DNA of 64,000 nucleotides from Gracilaria domingensis. Taxonomy: Eukaryota > Rhodophyta > Florideophyceae > Gracilariales > Gracilariaceae. The stretch is taken from contig VCMS01000161.1 in the NCBI GenBank assembly GCA_022539475.1, forward strand, positions 58,448 through 122,447, given 5' to 3'. The position numbers and the translations under genes are program-made. Positions 21,272 through 34,620 of the stretch are shown here, piece by piece (the first letter of the stretch is position 1; each line of letters opens with the position of its first letter). The notes beneath the pieces were generated by a model. It made no database searches. It was not told the DNA's origin and saw only the letters and a program-made list of their open reading frames with translations.

Positions 21272-21304
21272 CACTACACACTGTGTAGTACACAGTGTGT
21301 AGTG
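21272..21304. repeat. 33-bp perfect palindrome at the head of the hAT element
   Basis: CACTACACACTGTGTA and TACACAGTGTGTAGTG are exact reverse complements around a single G. The palindrome is framed by GAGTACTCCA at 21249-21258 and TGGAGTACTCCA at 21318-21329. It lies ahead of the transposase frame and could be a protein-binding or hairpin site. Confidence 0.75.
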
Positions 21305-21589
21305 ATATGATAACAAATGGAGTACTCCAGAGATCACTTCCAATCTTTAATGAACCACTAACAGCGGCCGTCCATTCCTTCCAAGACATATCCACTGCCA
21401 AATGGGGCGTCCTCGTGCCAACAGATGGGCATTCCTTGACAAGATCTCACCAGCCACCGGCTTTAAAACTTCTAGAGCGCAATAAAAACACTGTCAGAAA
21501 ACAGTTTCCACCAGTTCCCACAACATGGACAGACACATTCGCAACTTTCCACAAACAAAGAGATCAATTGGTGTACTAATAGACAAATA

Positions 21590-23273
21590 ATCTCCATCAA
21601 GCCACGATGGAAATATTCTTCATAGCTCAACTCTCACAGAGAACATCGGAAATCAGTCTTCGAGTGCGACACATAATCAAATAGCTCGTACTAGGGGGCC
21701 TCTGACCCACTTATTACAAAACATTATAACCACCGAGCGAAAGAATGAACTAGATCTTCTACTGGCAGAAGCAATTCATGAAACTGGGTCACCATTTTCG
21801 ATATTCGATCAAGGCCCCTTGTTTGCCTTGTTTTCAGTACTTGCTCCAAACTGGAAGCTACCATCGGTTCCAAGAATTTCGGAAGAATTGTTGGACACAT
21901 TATACAAAGATTGTATGCGGGAGTGCGTGCAAAAAATAAAGGAGAGCAAAGGAGGAGTGATTGGGATTGATGGAGCCACGAACAAGCTTTCGAATTCAAT
22001 CAGCGATGTCATTCTCCACACACCATACCAAATCTTTATCGAGTACATGAAGACGGATTTAAGTCGCGAAACGGCGGAAAATGTTACTGTTAAGAAACAG
22101 AAATGTATTCAACGCATTGACCAAAAAGTGGGGATTTCTACTTCCTTCGCATTTATTTCAGACTCTTGCAATGGAATGAGACTTGTTCGAAAATTACTGG
22201 TGAAACGAAAAGTAGTCACATGGTAGTATGGATGCGCTACTCATTGTCAACACAATCTTAGCATGGATGTTGGAAGACCCGATGTTATTTTGCAAACTGT
22301 GTAGAAAGCTCTTTATGTTTCGAAAACGATGAAGAACGTTGGTTTGATTCGGAAAATATACGAATCTATCTGTCTGGAGAAGCTACATCTGGTGTATTCA
22401 ATGCAGCTGTTTTCACCAACGCGATGGACTACAGTGAACCTAATGTTGTCACGTCTTGTAGAAGTGCAATCGGTACTGGCATACATTCTGTTTGCGTTGT
22501 TGAACGAACGACAGCAGAGAGGTATTGATGCTGCTTTTGAGCTACCAAATTCTCTAACAGTGTTACTGTCTAGTCAGTCTTTTTGGACAAAAGTTCGTGA
22601 AGGTCATTCACTGTTTAATCCAGTTTTATTGTTTACTGGACTTCTGGAAAGCGAGTCGGCTAAGATAGATGACGCGTATGCATGTCTTATTGCTATGAAG
22701 ATTGCAATAAGGGGAGCTTATGTGATCTCGGATGTCGAGGAGAACCAGATCGAGATGTCTTTAATTCGAAGATGGGATCGTATCTATATCCCAGTGTCTG
22801 CTTTAGCCTTTCAATGCGACGCATACTATTTTGACTTCCGCAACTATGTTACGATACGTTTTGGGGCCGCGTTGTTAGAACTCAACAAAGGATCCCTCGC
22901 AGACCAGTGCCACAATGCCATCGAGGAATTAGCGCGAGACGAAGAGCACTCGCAGTTGCTTCTTGCCGACTATCTACATTTTGCATCAATCCCGGGTCTC
23001 TCTTGGCCAAGTTCGAAAACGTTCAATCCCGATATGTTTGGGGACAGATGAGAGAGAAATTTTCGTACCTTTCTCTAGCATTGGATCAAGTGTACAGAGC
23101 TCCAGCATCTACATCGGCGGTAGAGAGGCACCATAAAGTCTCGAAGAAGATTTTGATTCAACTCCGTTGTCGGCTTCATGACTTAAACCTTGAGCGTCAA
23201 GTTGCTGTAGCGCACAATTCTGCAGTCCTCAGAAGAACGCCGCTACACAAGCGACACTTCTGGATTTGATAAG
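21590..23273 (+). pseudogene. hAT transposase
   Basis: Frame 21590-23051 reads through TAG at 22224-22226 and 22302-22304, then shifts near 23040 into 22907-23269. The order matches hAT transposases: ETGSPFSIFDQGPLFALFSVL, then LPSVPRISEELLDTLY, then VIGIDGATNKLSNSISDVIL (DUF659-like catalytic Asp), SDSCNGMR, GCATHCQHNLSMDVGR (the C-A-H-x-L-N-L region), and at the end the dimerisation block PASTSAVERHHKVSKKI followed by ERQVAVAHNS. A BED-type zinc finger is not clearly preserved upstream, although GRPRANRWAF near 21400 could be its remnant. Two stops and a shift make it inactive. Confidence 0.85.
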
Positions 23274-23689
23274 GTTCTCGAGATTGTAAGGGATATAGTG
23301 CACCATCAAGGTTCAACTGTATTATCCGACTTGAACTACCAAGGAAAAGTGGAGGTCGAGTGGGACGATGACTTAGTTTTGCTTGAAATGAGCTTAGCTG
23401 AGATAGAGACGCCGTCCTCCATTCCTGACGCGCTGGTCTTCGGCATTGAATTGATGCCCGATAGTTGAGATGAGAGCTCAGTAAATTCGATGGATCGATC
23501 TGCAAGGTTATTTGTAGTGGTGCAGAGAGACTGATACTGAGCACGCTTTTCCAGGTTATCGTTCGAGTATCGAGAGAAATGGAATTTTCCGAGGGAAGAA
23601 CGGGAAGACCGTCGGAATGGTTTGTAGCGTGAGTAACCTTGATGTGCTCCGATTGTTGGTCGGCGTTGTGCACAACGAGTTTTGCAAGT

Positions 23690-24790
23690 GGTTGTTGGCT
23701 TGTTGGGTGGTGCGGACGAAGGGAAAATTTTCGTTGTCCGCTTCAGTGGACTGCCAAAGCAGTAAAAAGGGTTCGTTTTCACCAGGTCGTATCGCCGTTG
23801 CTGCCGTCGCCGGCATCGACGGCGCACAGGCGCTGTGGCACGAGCAGCAACTGGCTCTGAGGCATACATCGCCAGCCGCTCAATGTCGGGTGTGGCGTCG
23901 TGCGCCTCATTCTGCCGCTGCAGCACCAGCAGCGCTGCCGACGCCCCGCTTAGCTGCGCGTCCGTAGCAACAGCGCAACCGACACGTTCATCCCCGTGCG
24001 GCCCGCACTGCACGCGCGCAATGCCACGCGCGCTAGGCGAGCGGCTGAGCGCGCGCCAACGCTATGAAGCAGGCACGCCGCGCACGCGCTCCGCTCGTAC
24101 CTGGTAATTACACCGTGCTGCCTGCAGCGCGCGCTGCTCGAGCCGGGTGACGAGTAGCGGCGCGTCGTGCAGAGCAGCGTTGGCGACGGCGACGGCGGAG
24201 TTGTTGGTGGTTGCGTCGGCGGCAGGTGCGGGGGCGGCGATGGCGGTATTGACGCAACTTACGACTTCCAACTGTGGGCCGACGACAGCGCCCTCTAGCT
24301 AGACCACCGTGCTACAGCAGTCGCTCACATTCAGCAGCAAGAGCCTGTCCTTGCCGAAGCTTAGTCGCGTGCAAGCCCTCACGACTTCGACACGAACGAG
24401 ATGCGTGATGACGGCGGCCACGCTCGCGGCTGCGGCGGAGCAAGATCAAGGGCCAAACATGTAGAGAATTTTTGCGGCGGTCGCTCGGTGGCGCGGTGGA
24501 GCGGGGATGGCAGTAGTGTGTTGGCGTGGTGGCCGCCGCAGTGGTTGCGAGAACGTCACATACGGCAGATGGTGAGCGGTCGGGCCAGTGTGGCAACCGT
24601 CTTAAAGCGCAACGGGACTGGCGAAGAAGGGCGCGTGCAGGCGAGCGTGGTGCGGCGAGCGCGCGAGCACGCAAGGGATGGCTGCGAAGCAGTGCGCCCA
24701 GAACCAAGCCAGTGCCGGCAGTCGTGTTTTGGTTCTTTCGTGGCGGTGCTGCTTTGGGACGGTGTCGGACAAATCGCTTAATCAACTTTG
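23690..24790. other. GC-rich insert inside the hAT element
   Basis: A block between the transposase end and the right terminal repeat is far richer in GC and CG/GC dinucleotides (GCGCGC runs) than anything around it. Open frames exist on both strands, as expected for high GC. One minus-strand frame (24062-24271) has an Ala/Thr-rich reading with AALHDAPLLVTRLEQRALQAA. It could be a captured host fragment; no family recognised. Confidence 0.45.
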
Positions 24791-24993
24791 AGAGATTCAA
24801 TCTGCTTGAGCTCAAATTTCGGCTCAATTCTAGCCAATGAGTTTACCATGGTCACAAGATCTACTTACAGAACATGAGGATACAATGTAATGTTTTAAAC
24901 CTGTTCTGAATCTTGTCGAGTATTGAATACGTGTAAAACGCTTTTGAAACGTATGATTCAATTCAAAACGTTTTTTGAACATTTCCATACCTG

Positions 24994-25736
24994 AAAGTGG
25001 CTCAGCCACGTGTATGGACCTCGTGAGGTGTGCACTACATCAGTTAATAGTTTTTAGCTTAATGTGTAGTTCAACCTACTTAGATGAGCGTGACCTCCCG
25101 GTCGCCTGCACTAAGTAAAGTCAATTGAGGTCGCCTCGCTTAGCCAAAAGCTTGGTGCTAGTTCGTACTTCCTTCGTAGGTTTTCTACCTCTTTTTAGGC
25201 CGGTAACCACGATTGGTTCCTGTACAACTATCCCATCAGGGTCACTTATGAACCTCTGTCTCACCACTGAATGGTCATTTGTTGTTGATCCGATTCTGGC
25301 TAGTGTCAAGCGTCTTGGCTCTGGAGTAGCGTCGCTTTAAAACACAGTCACTTGGTTTAGGTTTGGTTTCCGCCCCTGTATTGGGTTTATTTCGGCATTG
25401 GTCCACTTTGTCGCTCCGCTCTGGGCCCTGTTTCTGCCGGTTGGCACGGACCTTGGCTCCGCTTCTGGGTTGGTTTCCTTTGAGGCATTTCTTGTATTTA
25501 CGGTCCCCTTTTCCCTTCTTTTCCCCTTTTCTCTGGGTTTCCTTACCGTGTATTGATCACCATCATTTCTTGGTTTCTCACCTCTGTAGTTATATCCAGT
25601 CACCGTCTCCGGTCGTACACCCGGCTAGCTACTCGGCTTGAGTGCGGACAGAGGGATCTTCTGCTGAGTCTGCCCTTACATGGAGCGGGACTCGGACATC
25701 CTGTGGATCATCCCCTTTTTTGGCTGTTGTTCTACA
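24994..25736 (+). repeat. LTR-like repeat, second copy
   Basis: Aligns with 3528-4384 from CAGCCACGTGT to TTCTACA. It begins TGAAAG at 24992, overlapping the hAT end by two bases. Non-coding. No internal retroelement genes follow, so it is probably a solo LTR or a fragment. Confidence 0.55.
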
Positions 25737-25800
25737 TCTACATGTGCTTCTTCAACAATAATTATTTGCGAAAGAGAGAGCCTATGTTCGATCAGTAACC

Positions 25801-26033
25801 CTGGCGGAAAAACTGGAGTACGTTTGCCATTAAGATTTCATTTACGCTTCAAAGAAGAATTATTAAGGTTCTCTTTTATTTGATTAAAACAAACTTTTAT
25901 TGAATCTGAATTGAGAAATGGCAGGTTAAAAAATTTGACAGGAAATTGGCATTGGAAAGATATCGCAACATTACGAAAATATAGCTGTTTAACGAAACCT
26001 GATTGAAAAGCTACTGACAGATAGTTCTGCCTA
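25801..26033 (+). mobile_element. Short TIR element family II, copy 1
   Basis: 233 bp, opening CTGGCGGAAAAACT and closing AGTTCTGCCTAG, an 8-9-bp imperfect inverted repeat. It aligns throughout with 35551-35782 (232 bp), sharing TTAAGATTTCATT-ACGCTTC and TTGGCATTGGAA. AT-rich and non-coding. The C-A/T-GG terminus is compatible with a hAT-type non-autonomous element. Confidence 0.7.
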
Positions 26034-29000
26034 GAAAACCACACAAGATGATATATCTGGTCTCTCATTTTCTATCGGGACCTTTCTAGGGGCCCATCTG
26101 AACAGTATCAACCCAGTTTGCAGCATCACGACGGCACTGCAAGAGATCTTTAGAAGCATCGAGTTTTGGTACATAGTTTGAATTTCAAATTATAGGCGTA
26201 ATTGGCTGTGGGCCCATATCTGAGAAAGACAGTAAGTGAGAGAGCGTTTCATGCATCGCACAGCAGAACCTTTCGCTGTTACGGTCGTTATGGGTAGAGC
26301 GAAGATGCAATCCGGAAAGAAATGTCCGCGTCGCCTCCGCGTCTCCTCTTTGCCCAGAAGGAGGCCGGAGGGGCCTGAGATTTATTCTGCACCAGGGCGG
26401 TAGGGATTTGCGGCAGCTGCACAAGCTTTGTGTGTGCCTCACCGCCTCGCGTCAGCATCGAGCACCGAACGCATGCCCCATTTAGCCGAGTGCAACTGAA
26501 GGGACAGCATTTTACGAAAATTTAGAGTTGTGAACCCAGCACTAATCCGTCCACGTGGGGTCTCCATCGACCAGTCTAAGACCGAAAGCAACCGCGTAGT
26601 CCCGCTTTAAACTGTGACTTCGCTTCGAGAGCATTTTGCGGTTTTTGACGTTTAGAATGCTCCTAATCTTTTTGCTAGATCTCAATTATACATGTTCTAT
26701 GAACAACAAGAAGTAAAAACGATCAAATCCTATTCTAAGTCATTTTTTGAATAAAAGAATTTATAGATGCGCTTAAAATTTCCAAACCATCTACGCTATT
26801 TGAGTTCCTTATGTAATATGCAATCTAGCAAAAAAAGCAAACAATTAAACTATCAGAAACTTATGAAGACCAACCTAAACATGAAACCAACTAAAAGATA
26901 AACCCGTCGTACCTAAATAAAAAGTTTTTGGCCTTTTAAATATCAGAAACAATTTCGGACGTCCATCTTTTACTCTTTAGCTGGCTTTGAGAGGTACTTT
27001 TTGTATCCAATCAAACTCAAGCGGTGATAATTCAAAATGTGCTTCTCATTGGTAGAAAACGCAAGTTAACTGAAGTTGCTCGCGAGCTAGTCAAAAATAT
27101 CGCGAAAATGATTTATGAAAATGAAAGATGAGCCTTCAAAGAGAGCTAGTTCTATTGCGGAAAAGAAACGATACTCCTTCTACTTTAAACTGCATGTGAA
27201 ACAAAAAAAAGCTCATGAAGCGCAAAATCACTGAATGGCACAAAAGCCGCAATAATTCCTAGCTATGGGCAGTGGTGACAAACAGTTAGTGTGGAATTCA
27301 CAAGGCTGAGAAGCAGCAAGAACCTTAATAATAGTCGATCGTCGAATGAGCCCTACAAGAAAAAGTTCCGGTTTCTGGATCACGCAAGGATATAAATTGG
27401 ATGAATTTTCAAAACTAAGAGCAAGCTTTGTATCCGAATGGAAGATAAAATCGCCTATTAAGCCCGCTTTTATTGTCCCAAAAGGGAATGAACTCTGAGT
27501 GTGTGAGGAGTGTGAAAGGATATCTTAAGTGCCATATCGCACTCACAACCTCCAAACGTCAAACGAGAACAACTTCAGCACACCCCAACATGACATTCAA
27601 AAGACTAAAAAACATGATAATTTAATTTGTACCATGCCAAGAAGAAGGTTGCGCGGAACGCGCAATGAATGTATTGGAAGGGTTTTGAACATCCTATCAC
27701 CTTCACGCTAGGTTCACAATTTTGAAAAATTCTCGTATAGCTGGGTGGTCGACCGAAAGCGAAGAAGTAGGGATCTTGTCTGGACGAATTTATAATAGAA
27801 ACTAGTTGCCGCAGCACACGCTGCTACAATAACGTATTTCTAATTAGTTTCTAAAATACCCATGGTGAGGGCTGATGCTTGTCCGGGCCCGAAATTGAAC
27901 TCTTATATAAGCCGGTGCCACTGAGGCTCACACTGAACGACGAAAGTCACTGGTCCGATACATGGTTTAGCTGCCATGTGTTCGAAGAAGAATTCCAGCG
28001 ATGTGCCACATCATTATCGCAGCACAGCAGAAATGAATTGGATGGGGCTGCTTTACTCTTTTCAACCTACCAGGTCACCCAGTCGGAAGTCGAGGTCCTA
28101 CTTTTTCATTAGATTTGCTATAAATTTATTACATGAGATTTTAATGAATTGACTTTGTTTGATTTGCCAATGTTCGATATTTGTGTCAATAGTGCTTTCA
28201 ATAGCACTCCGAAAAGAAGTTACAAAATGTTTTCGTATTTCTTAGGCATTGACTTTCTAATTAAATTATAATGATGGACGCACTACAGTATCAAAATTGA
28301 ATGGGGTTTTGCACGTGAAAACAGCAATGTGTTGTAACTGCAGGTTATGGTATTGTATTTCGCATGCCTTGGGCAAAGTGTCAACCTTATTACAGCCGCT
28401 GAGATATCAACATTACCGTGACAACGGAACGCAATGAATATTTATTGGCTTGGGTAAGAGAACGCAATGACACATCTACAGTAACACAATATGAACCCAT
28501 TATGGTTGTAATTAAAGAGTGCAGGAGATCACCTGCTAGATTTGGGACTCCGGCTCCTATGTTATATAAAAAGAATGTTCTGGAATTATAGTATGAATCC
28601 TTTTGCTGCTTCCAATCTAATTAACTCACGTCAGATGCCATTGTCTGTATAACGTCTTCGTAACGAAAATTTTCAGAGATCCAATCATGGAAACTCTGAA
28701 CCCTTTCAATGCCACAACAGCGGGCATTGAAAGTCTTTCACGATTCCATTCGTATCGCATTGGTTCTCACAAGTACCCGTACATGTCATCCAATTCTTTC
28801 CTTAAGATCCACCATGAATGATGTTTCGACGATCTTCTTATGCTCAGATACCTATTCTCAGCTGTTCTTCATGATAAATACGAAATCTGCGACTTATCAA
28901 TCATATTCTCTAGATATGCAGTAGCTTCTGCTGTAAACGTTGAGAATGAGTTGCGACCAGCTTTCCATCAGTAGCTCTGTAATATCAGTTCCCTCTGTCT

Positions 29001-32000
29001 GAATGCTTTATAATTCTGCAATGAACATCTTCTGATTTTGTTGGTGCTGTACTTCCCCCTCGATTTCTCAAGCAACTTACCTGCCTTTGAGTTCACGTAA
29101 AGCGAATCTAATGCCTTCAAGGCTGTACAAAAATAAACGTCTTCTCTTTCAGTAGTCTTTCCTGCTTGTCTGACTGCAAAAGATCTCACGACCGTCATCT
29201 ATAAGATATATTTACGGCTGAACACGACTATCATTCGACCCAACTTGCACCACGAGATTCATATGGTGACATATGGTCGTCACGCATCGATTGAAACGTT
29301 TTGAAGTTTTTGGAACACATTCTGGTTCTCAGCCGAGGCAAATTCTCTCTTGTAAAGCTATCCTTGATTTCCAGACTGAAGTCCCTTCGTCACCCAATCT
29401 GCTAAAGAGCATCCTATTCTTTCCTTGAGATTTGTGATCGAAGAAGAACATTACACGTATGTAGAACGTATCTATCATCGTAACATCATTGTCTTCGCAC
29501 TCACATCGATACTCCTCGACTACGAAGCAGAAAGAACAGCCAATACTCATATCGAGGGTTCTGGTCGGATCCTTCGAACCGAAAAATGTCGTTACATAAC
29601 CATTCTCGCATTCTTATATCACCAACCGGCTCCAGAAGACTACAGCGTCTTTGTCGTGAAAGGCGTCACCAATCTCAAAGAGCTCTACATCCAGTGATCG
29701 CCAGCAAAATTTCATTAAGAAATTCCCCATTTGGAAGCCGTGGCTCTCTCTGAAGCTCCCCAGAATCTTCGAACACTTCGGATGTCTGAATATGTGCGTG
29801 AGATATATTGAATCGTTGGTAATATGCCACAGAATAGGTCCTTCTTGGTCTCGATCGTCTGATATAGTGAGTCATATCGGTCTCTTATGGATATGGTAAC
29901 GCTCGACCCACGGAGTTTAATGTTTTCTATCCAGGACTTTCCTAGTGAAAATCTGAGATATATGCTCGATATAAATTTGTTATATTTGTTGCAGAACAGC
30001 TATGTGTCAGGAAAGCGTTGGATATGTACTCGGTATAATATCCTTTTTGAACCCATATTAAGAAGAGTTGCGCGCAAGGTGCTGATATATTTTGGATGAA
30101 GATTTCCAATGTTTGTCAAAAGATTTAATACAATAATTCTTGAATTATAACATGGTTACATGAACATAGTATCCAAACCGAGTTCAATAGTCAAAAAAAT
30201 ATATCGAAATGACAACAAACACATATCTGAAGATATCTGAATCAAACTAAAACTATATCCGCTGACTATCTGTTGTCTATCCTTTCAGCACAGTAGCTTC
30301 ATCCTCAAGAGATATCAGTTCTATATCAGAATTATATCTCAGATTTCCAGTGATCTTTGCCAACAAAGAAGTGGTGTTGCAGCTCCTTTGAGCTCCAATC
30401 AAATCCTCAACCACCGACTGAGAGAAGAATGAGAGCGAACCAGAAACTCTGATGGACTCAGCAGTGTGCAAAACCCACGTGATATATATACTTGCAAATA
30501 TTGACTCGGGTGAGCATGTATTGGTGATTGTTCGCCTCGTAGGTAGCAAAAAGGTTTCTTGGAAAACGAGCTATGTGCTCCACTTCCTGTTGAGTCACTC
30601 ACCGACGATATAGAAGTTCAAAGAGTTCCACGAAAGTCTTCCACCCGTCCATCATATGAGTTGATGTCATCTCACGAAGTACTACCTCGCTCAGTTCCAA
30701 TACAAAAGATTTTTTTTCAGTTGACTTCCATTTCCTCTTCTCTTGCATTTTCCGTGGTTGCTTGATCTTAGAGCTAAAAGTTTACTGGCTGAAGTCAATC
30801 GTAGACTAAGCTGCTCTTTTGTTTTTGATGGGAAAAGAAGATTAAGATCATCACATCCGGAGATATTAATGCACCAAAATGAAACGACATGAGAAAAACC
30901 GTTTTTCAGCCAGAAAATGCATGGGATCGACTAGGAAACTTCGGAATGGAACTACAACTGAAGATCGCATAATGAGGTCTCCTAAGCTGGTTTCTCTCGT
31001 TCTCAATTGTTTCAATCGATCCCCAATCTGAGGTTCAGTCAGTTGGGGAGTTGACGCCTCAATCTGCTGAAGATTTGCGACTAAATCTGATTCTAAGTGC
31101 AGCGGGAGACGTTTTAGATTTCATAGCTTTCTCTTCTTGTTGTTTCGATCATTTTGGAAAGCACTTGGATGATGGACGTGCTTGTTTGGCCTGGGACAAA
31201 CACTATGAGTCGAGCAGAATCTACATGGAAAAATCGCTTTATGACCTTTGAGATATTTCAAAGCTTATTTAAGACGCCCAAATCCGACAAAACGAATAGC
31301 AGATGCACTCTTACTACCTTACCCTTCCCATTTGGTGAACGGAATGATTCCTTCTTTTCCAGGTTTTCCAACTCTGCTCACATTTGGTTCATGAAGGTCG
31401 TCAAGCTGGATGGTCCGGAACGGGTATGACTGTAACTGGCATGATGCTTTCGAGCTTAAACCTTTCCGAAGGAGGTAAGTTCGGGGGAGATAAAGTGCAA
31501 GGCAAGTAGCTGTAATCAGTGCTTTTGAACGATGATACACCGTCATTGGAGAAGTTGAGGAAGATATCGGGCACAATTTAGCTGTATCCACCACGTTTTC
31601 CCACAGCCTCACGAATCAGCTTTTCGGATGAGAGTTCTCGTAACGGTTGATGCAATCACTTTTCTCTGGATCTCTCGAAGCCTCGCCTGGAATTATCTAA
31701 AGAGCTCTGGACATTCTTCCTTAGATCTTAGCCTCGTCTCTAAACGTTCCCAGATCCTAATGTAAGTATACATCGAAATGTTTGCTATGTTATCTCGACA
31801 TGAAATATTTGGTCATTGGTTGAAAGATCAATCCTAATTCATTGGAAGCGCTTCATGAGCTTGAGAGCAGTACGGTAATTTGCTTACCTAAAACCTTGAG
31901 ATTGCCAAAATTGCCGTTCAGAACCCCCTCACATTTCTGAATCTCGTTCCATAATTCTCTGGTTGGTCATCCATCATAGATGTGGTTACAATGGAATATT

Positions 32001-34104
32001 TCATTGCCAACCCCACAAGAAACATGTGGTTTCTCATAGGAATTCTAGGTTTTGAGGTCGTGATCGTTTGGATCGACTGAGAGTCTCTCTCATCGGATTT
32101 GCAAGAGAATCCAAAAACATCCACAATACTACCAGGTTCTATATAATGATATTCAGTAGCATCAGAATTCTTACTAAGCGCGCATTCCCGAAATCGGCTG
32201 TAGTAATGAAACAAGACGACTGCAACGTCAGCTTGGTACAAGCAGTGCAAGACGTTAGGCTGCAGCTTGATGCAGCACAACCAGTTGTATTAGCTCCCCT
32301 CTGCGTTTCAAAAGGCCTGTTTTCAAAGTATTGAGATCGAGCAGAGAAAATACAAAGGTTTGTATTATTTGTGACGTAGAAGCTAGAAAGTATAGACAGA
32401 GAAGTAGATAAGTAGTAGCTCAACCGAAAGTAAAATAGTGATCGAGCTACGAGCTGGAAAACCTTTGTGAGACCCCTCATTACTCCTCAGACAACCAAGC
32501 CCAGATACCTGTTGGCTCACGTTCATTTCAAGAACTTCAAACGGTTGCTCGTTAGGTTGAAATTTCGTAATGACGTAAGATATCTACCTCAAATTGCCGA
32601 AATTCTGTTATGGATCGTGTAACAGGCTGTTACATTGCTACTGAAATGAATTCTTCGGGTTAAGAGAGCTCTCATTTTCAATTTCGCATAGATCCATTTC
32701 GTCCACTTCCTCATAATCGAATGCATGAGAACGAGACTCACCAATGGTTGTCTCCCGATTATCTCGTTTTCTATGATCCTCCGCATTTTCTTGAGACTGA
32801 GATGAATCGAATATGCACTGATTGGCAGTTCCAAGAGACAGGCTCTCGAGATTGCATGATCATTAATGACGTATGATGTACTATTTTGTGTTGAAAAAAG
32901 TAGAATGGACTCTTTTTCTTCCGTAACCTCAAATGGTTTTGGAATCAGTTTAGAATTGTTTGAATGGAAGGCAGCATTTCCCTAGTTTCTTTGGATGAGG
33001 CCCTTCTAACCGCCCATCCAGAGACCCATTTGCAGTGATCGGAGGGATGCCTCCCGAACCCTGAGGAACTCATTTCTCCTAAGCTCTGAGAGGAAACGTC
33101 TCAAAGCTCTGATTGCGATGTTTTGAAGTTAGAAAAGTTAAATGCTTCGAAGCTACCAATGATTAATTCCCTCCTATATGAAGGAAATCGAAGTTTTGAA
33201 TTCTTCGGGAAGAGGGGGCCATCTTCCGCTTCACCATGCTTCTTTTCTCTTCGTGAGTCTCCTTTAGATCCATAAACGTTTTGAAAGCTTCAGTTCCGAA
33301 AATACAAATAGAGCTGTTGCGGGCGTGCTTCCCTTTCTTTTTTTCTTATCCATCATCCCAGTTTTCCTTAGAAAGGCTCACTTCTCTCCCAATCTCTGAT
33401 CCGACGTCGCTTCCCTCTGGCATATTTTCAGAGACCACGGTTGATGCCCAACTTCAAACTTTTCGCCTTTCTTTGGGGGCGAAAACCCATCTCATGAGTT
33501 CTGAGCTTTGATGCGCACTTGCATCCTTTTCTGTCTTCAACCTGAGGCTTTTGCAGTGAGAGCAAATTTTTTCATCACCTTTAAAATTCTCTGTTGCTCC
33601 GGTACCAAGTTCCTCCTACCTTCATTCCGCTCGTACTATGATGGGCTTGTGAAGAATTTAGTCGTGCAAGCCAAGGATAATTAAACATTCACATTCTGAA
33701 GGTATATCCGGAAATGTGTACATCGGAGATACTTTGAAAGCAGCGATGAATCCATACAATGAGCATACTCTACAGAACTCTATGTCACTAATTGAAGGCT
33801 CCGTAAAGACCTAATAGTACCGCCTATCAGCAGCTGTAGGAAAGAAAATCGAGTCCTCTACGCTTCTGCACAAGTTCTATGTCAGGCGCTCACTTCACAA
33901 AATTCTGCAGAAAGTATGAGTCTCAACAGGAAAATCGTCGCATTTGCGAGAGTGTGGCCGAAAACGTTCCACACCGTTTTGCTACAGCAAGCCTTGGGCC
34001 TCATATGAGGATTTGAAAAAAGCAAACTATGTCACGGAGAGGCTGTACATTCCAGAGCACTTCGGAAACGTAATGCTCAAGGACGAAGCTCTGCAGCGAT
34101 AAGG
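26034..34104. other. Long stretch without a recognised gene
   Basis: Mixed to AT-rich sequence. The longest ORFs (32139-32480 minus, 113 codons; 31918-32280 minus, 120 codons; 29425-29697 plus, 90 codons) overlap others and show no motifs. 26185-26442 is more GC-rich with an Arg/Leu/Pro-rich minus reading. No terminal repeats or shared repeat families were found. Confidence 0.4.
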
Positions 34105-34620
34105 ATGGGCAAGCGCGAGAAGCAGGATGCAGCTGCAGAGAAGGCCCAGAACGTCGTCCAGACTCGTCAGCGAAATGCTCAGTCACGTAAGAAAGCTGGA
34201 AGGAACCCCCTGTAATTGTGAAACCTTTGACTCACAGCAATGAATTTCCGAAGAAATCATCTCCCAATTCCAGGTCAGCCTCATCTGAGTTACAATTCGC
34301 GAATGAACTTGAGCAACACATTCCAGTGGTCTTTTCTAATTCTTCGTCTTCAGGCGAAGAAATTACCAAGGTTCCTGGAGATGATCACGGGGCTAATCAA
34401 TCCTCGGGCTCACCTGGCGTTCCATCATGTTCGATAGAACCCATGTTCAGCGAAGCACCACCCTATGTAACACAATGATACCCGGCAGATATGCCGGTCC
34501 GCATTTCAAAATCTATATCAATCGTCATATCTCCTCTTACATCGATTGCACAGCATTTGCATATTACTTGGACATCCAGAGAACGAATGATGTTCTCCTG
34601 AGACTCGACGCACATCTTTG
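34105..34620 (+). pseudogene. Unrecognised basic/serine-rich ORF, broken
   Basis: From ATG at 34105 the frame reads a strongly charged start (MGKREKQDAAAEKAQNVVQ, then Arg/Lys-rich) and stops after 38 codons. The next frame (34218-34478) continues at the same point with a Ser-rich stretch (EFPKKSSPNSRSASSELQFA, NSSSSGEEITKVPGDDHG), so one frameshift may separate two parts of one gene. Downstream frames to about 35360 are overlapping and unassigned. Confidence 0.25.

Larger units (their letters stand above)
21120..24993 (+). mobile_element. hAT-superfamily DNA transposon, degenerate
   Basis: The ends form imperfect terminal inverted repeats: left CAGTTTGGAAACATTTAAAAC, right (reverse complement) CAGGTATGGAAATGTTCAAAA. 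The similarity extends about 60 bp inward and includes repeated ACGTTT/AAACGT motifs on both sides. The interior encodes a hAT transposase. No clean 8-bp target duplication is visible; the right end abuts an LTR-like repeat that may have removed it. Confidence 0.75.
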
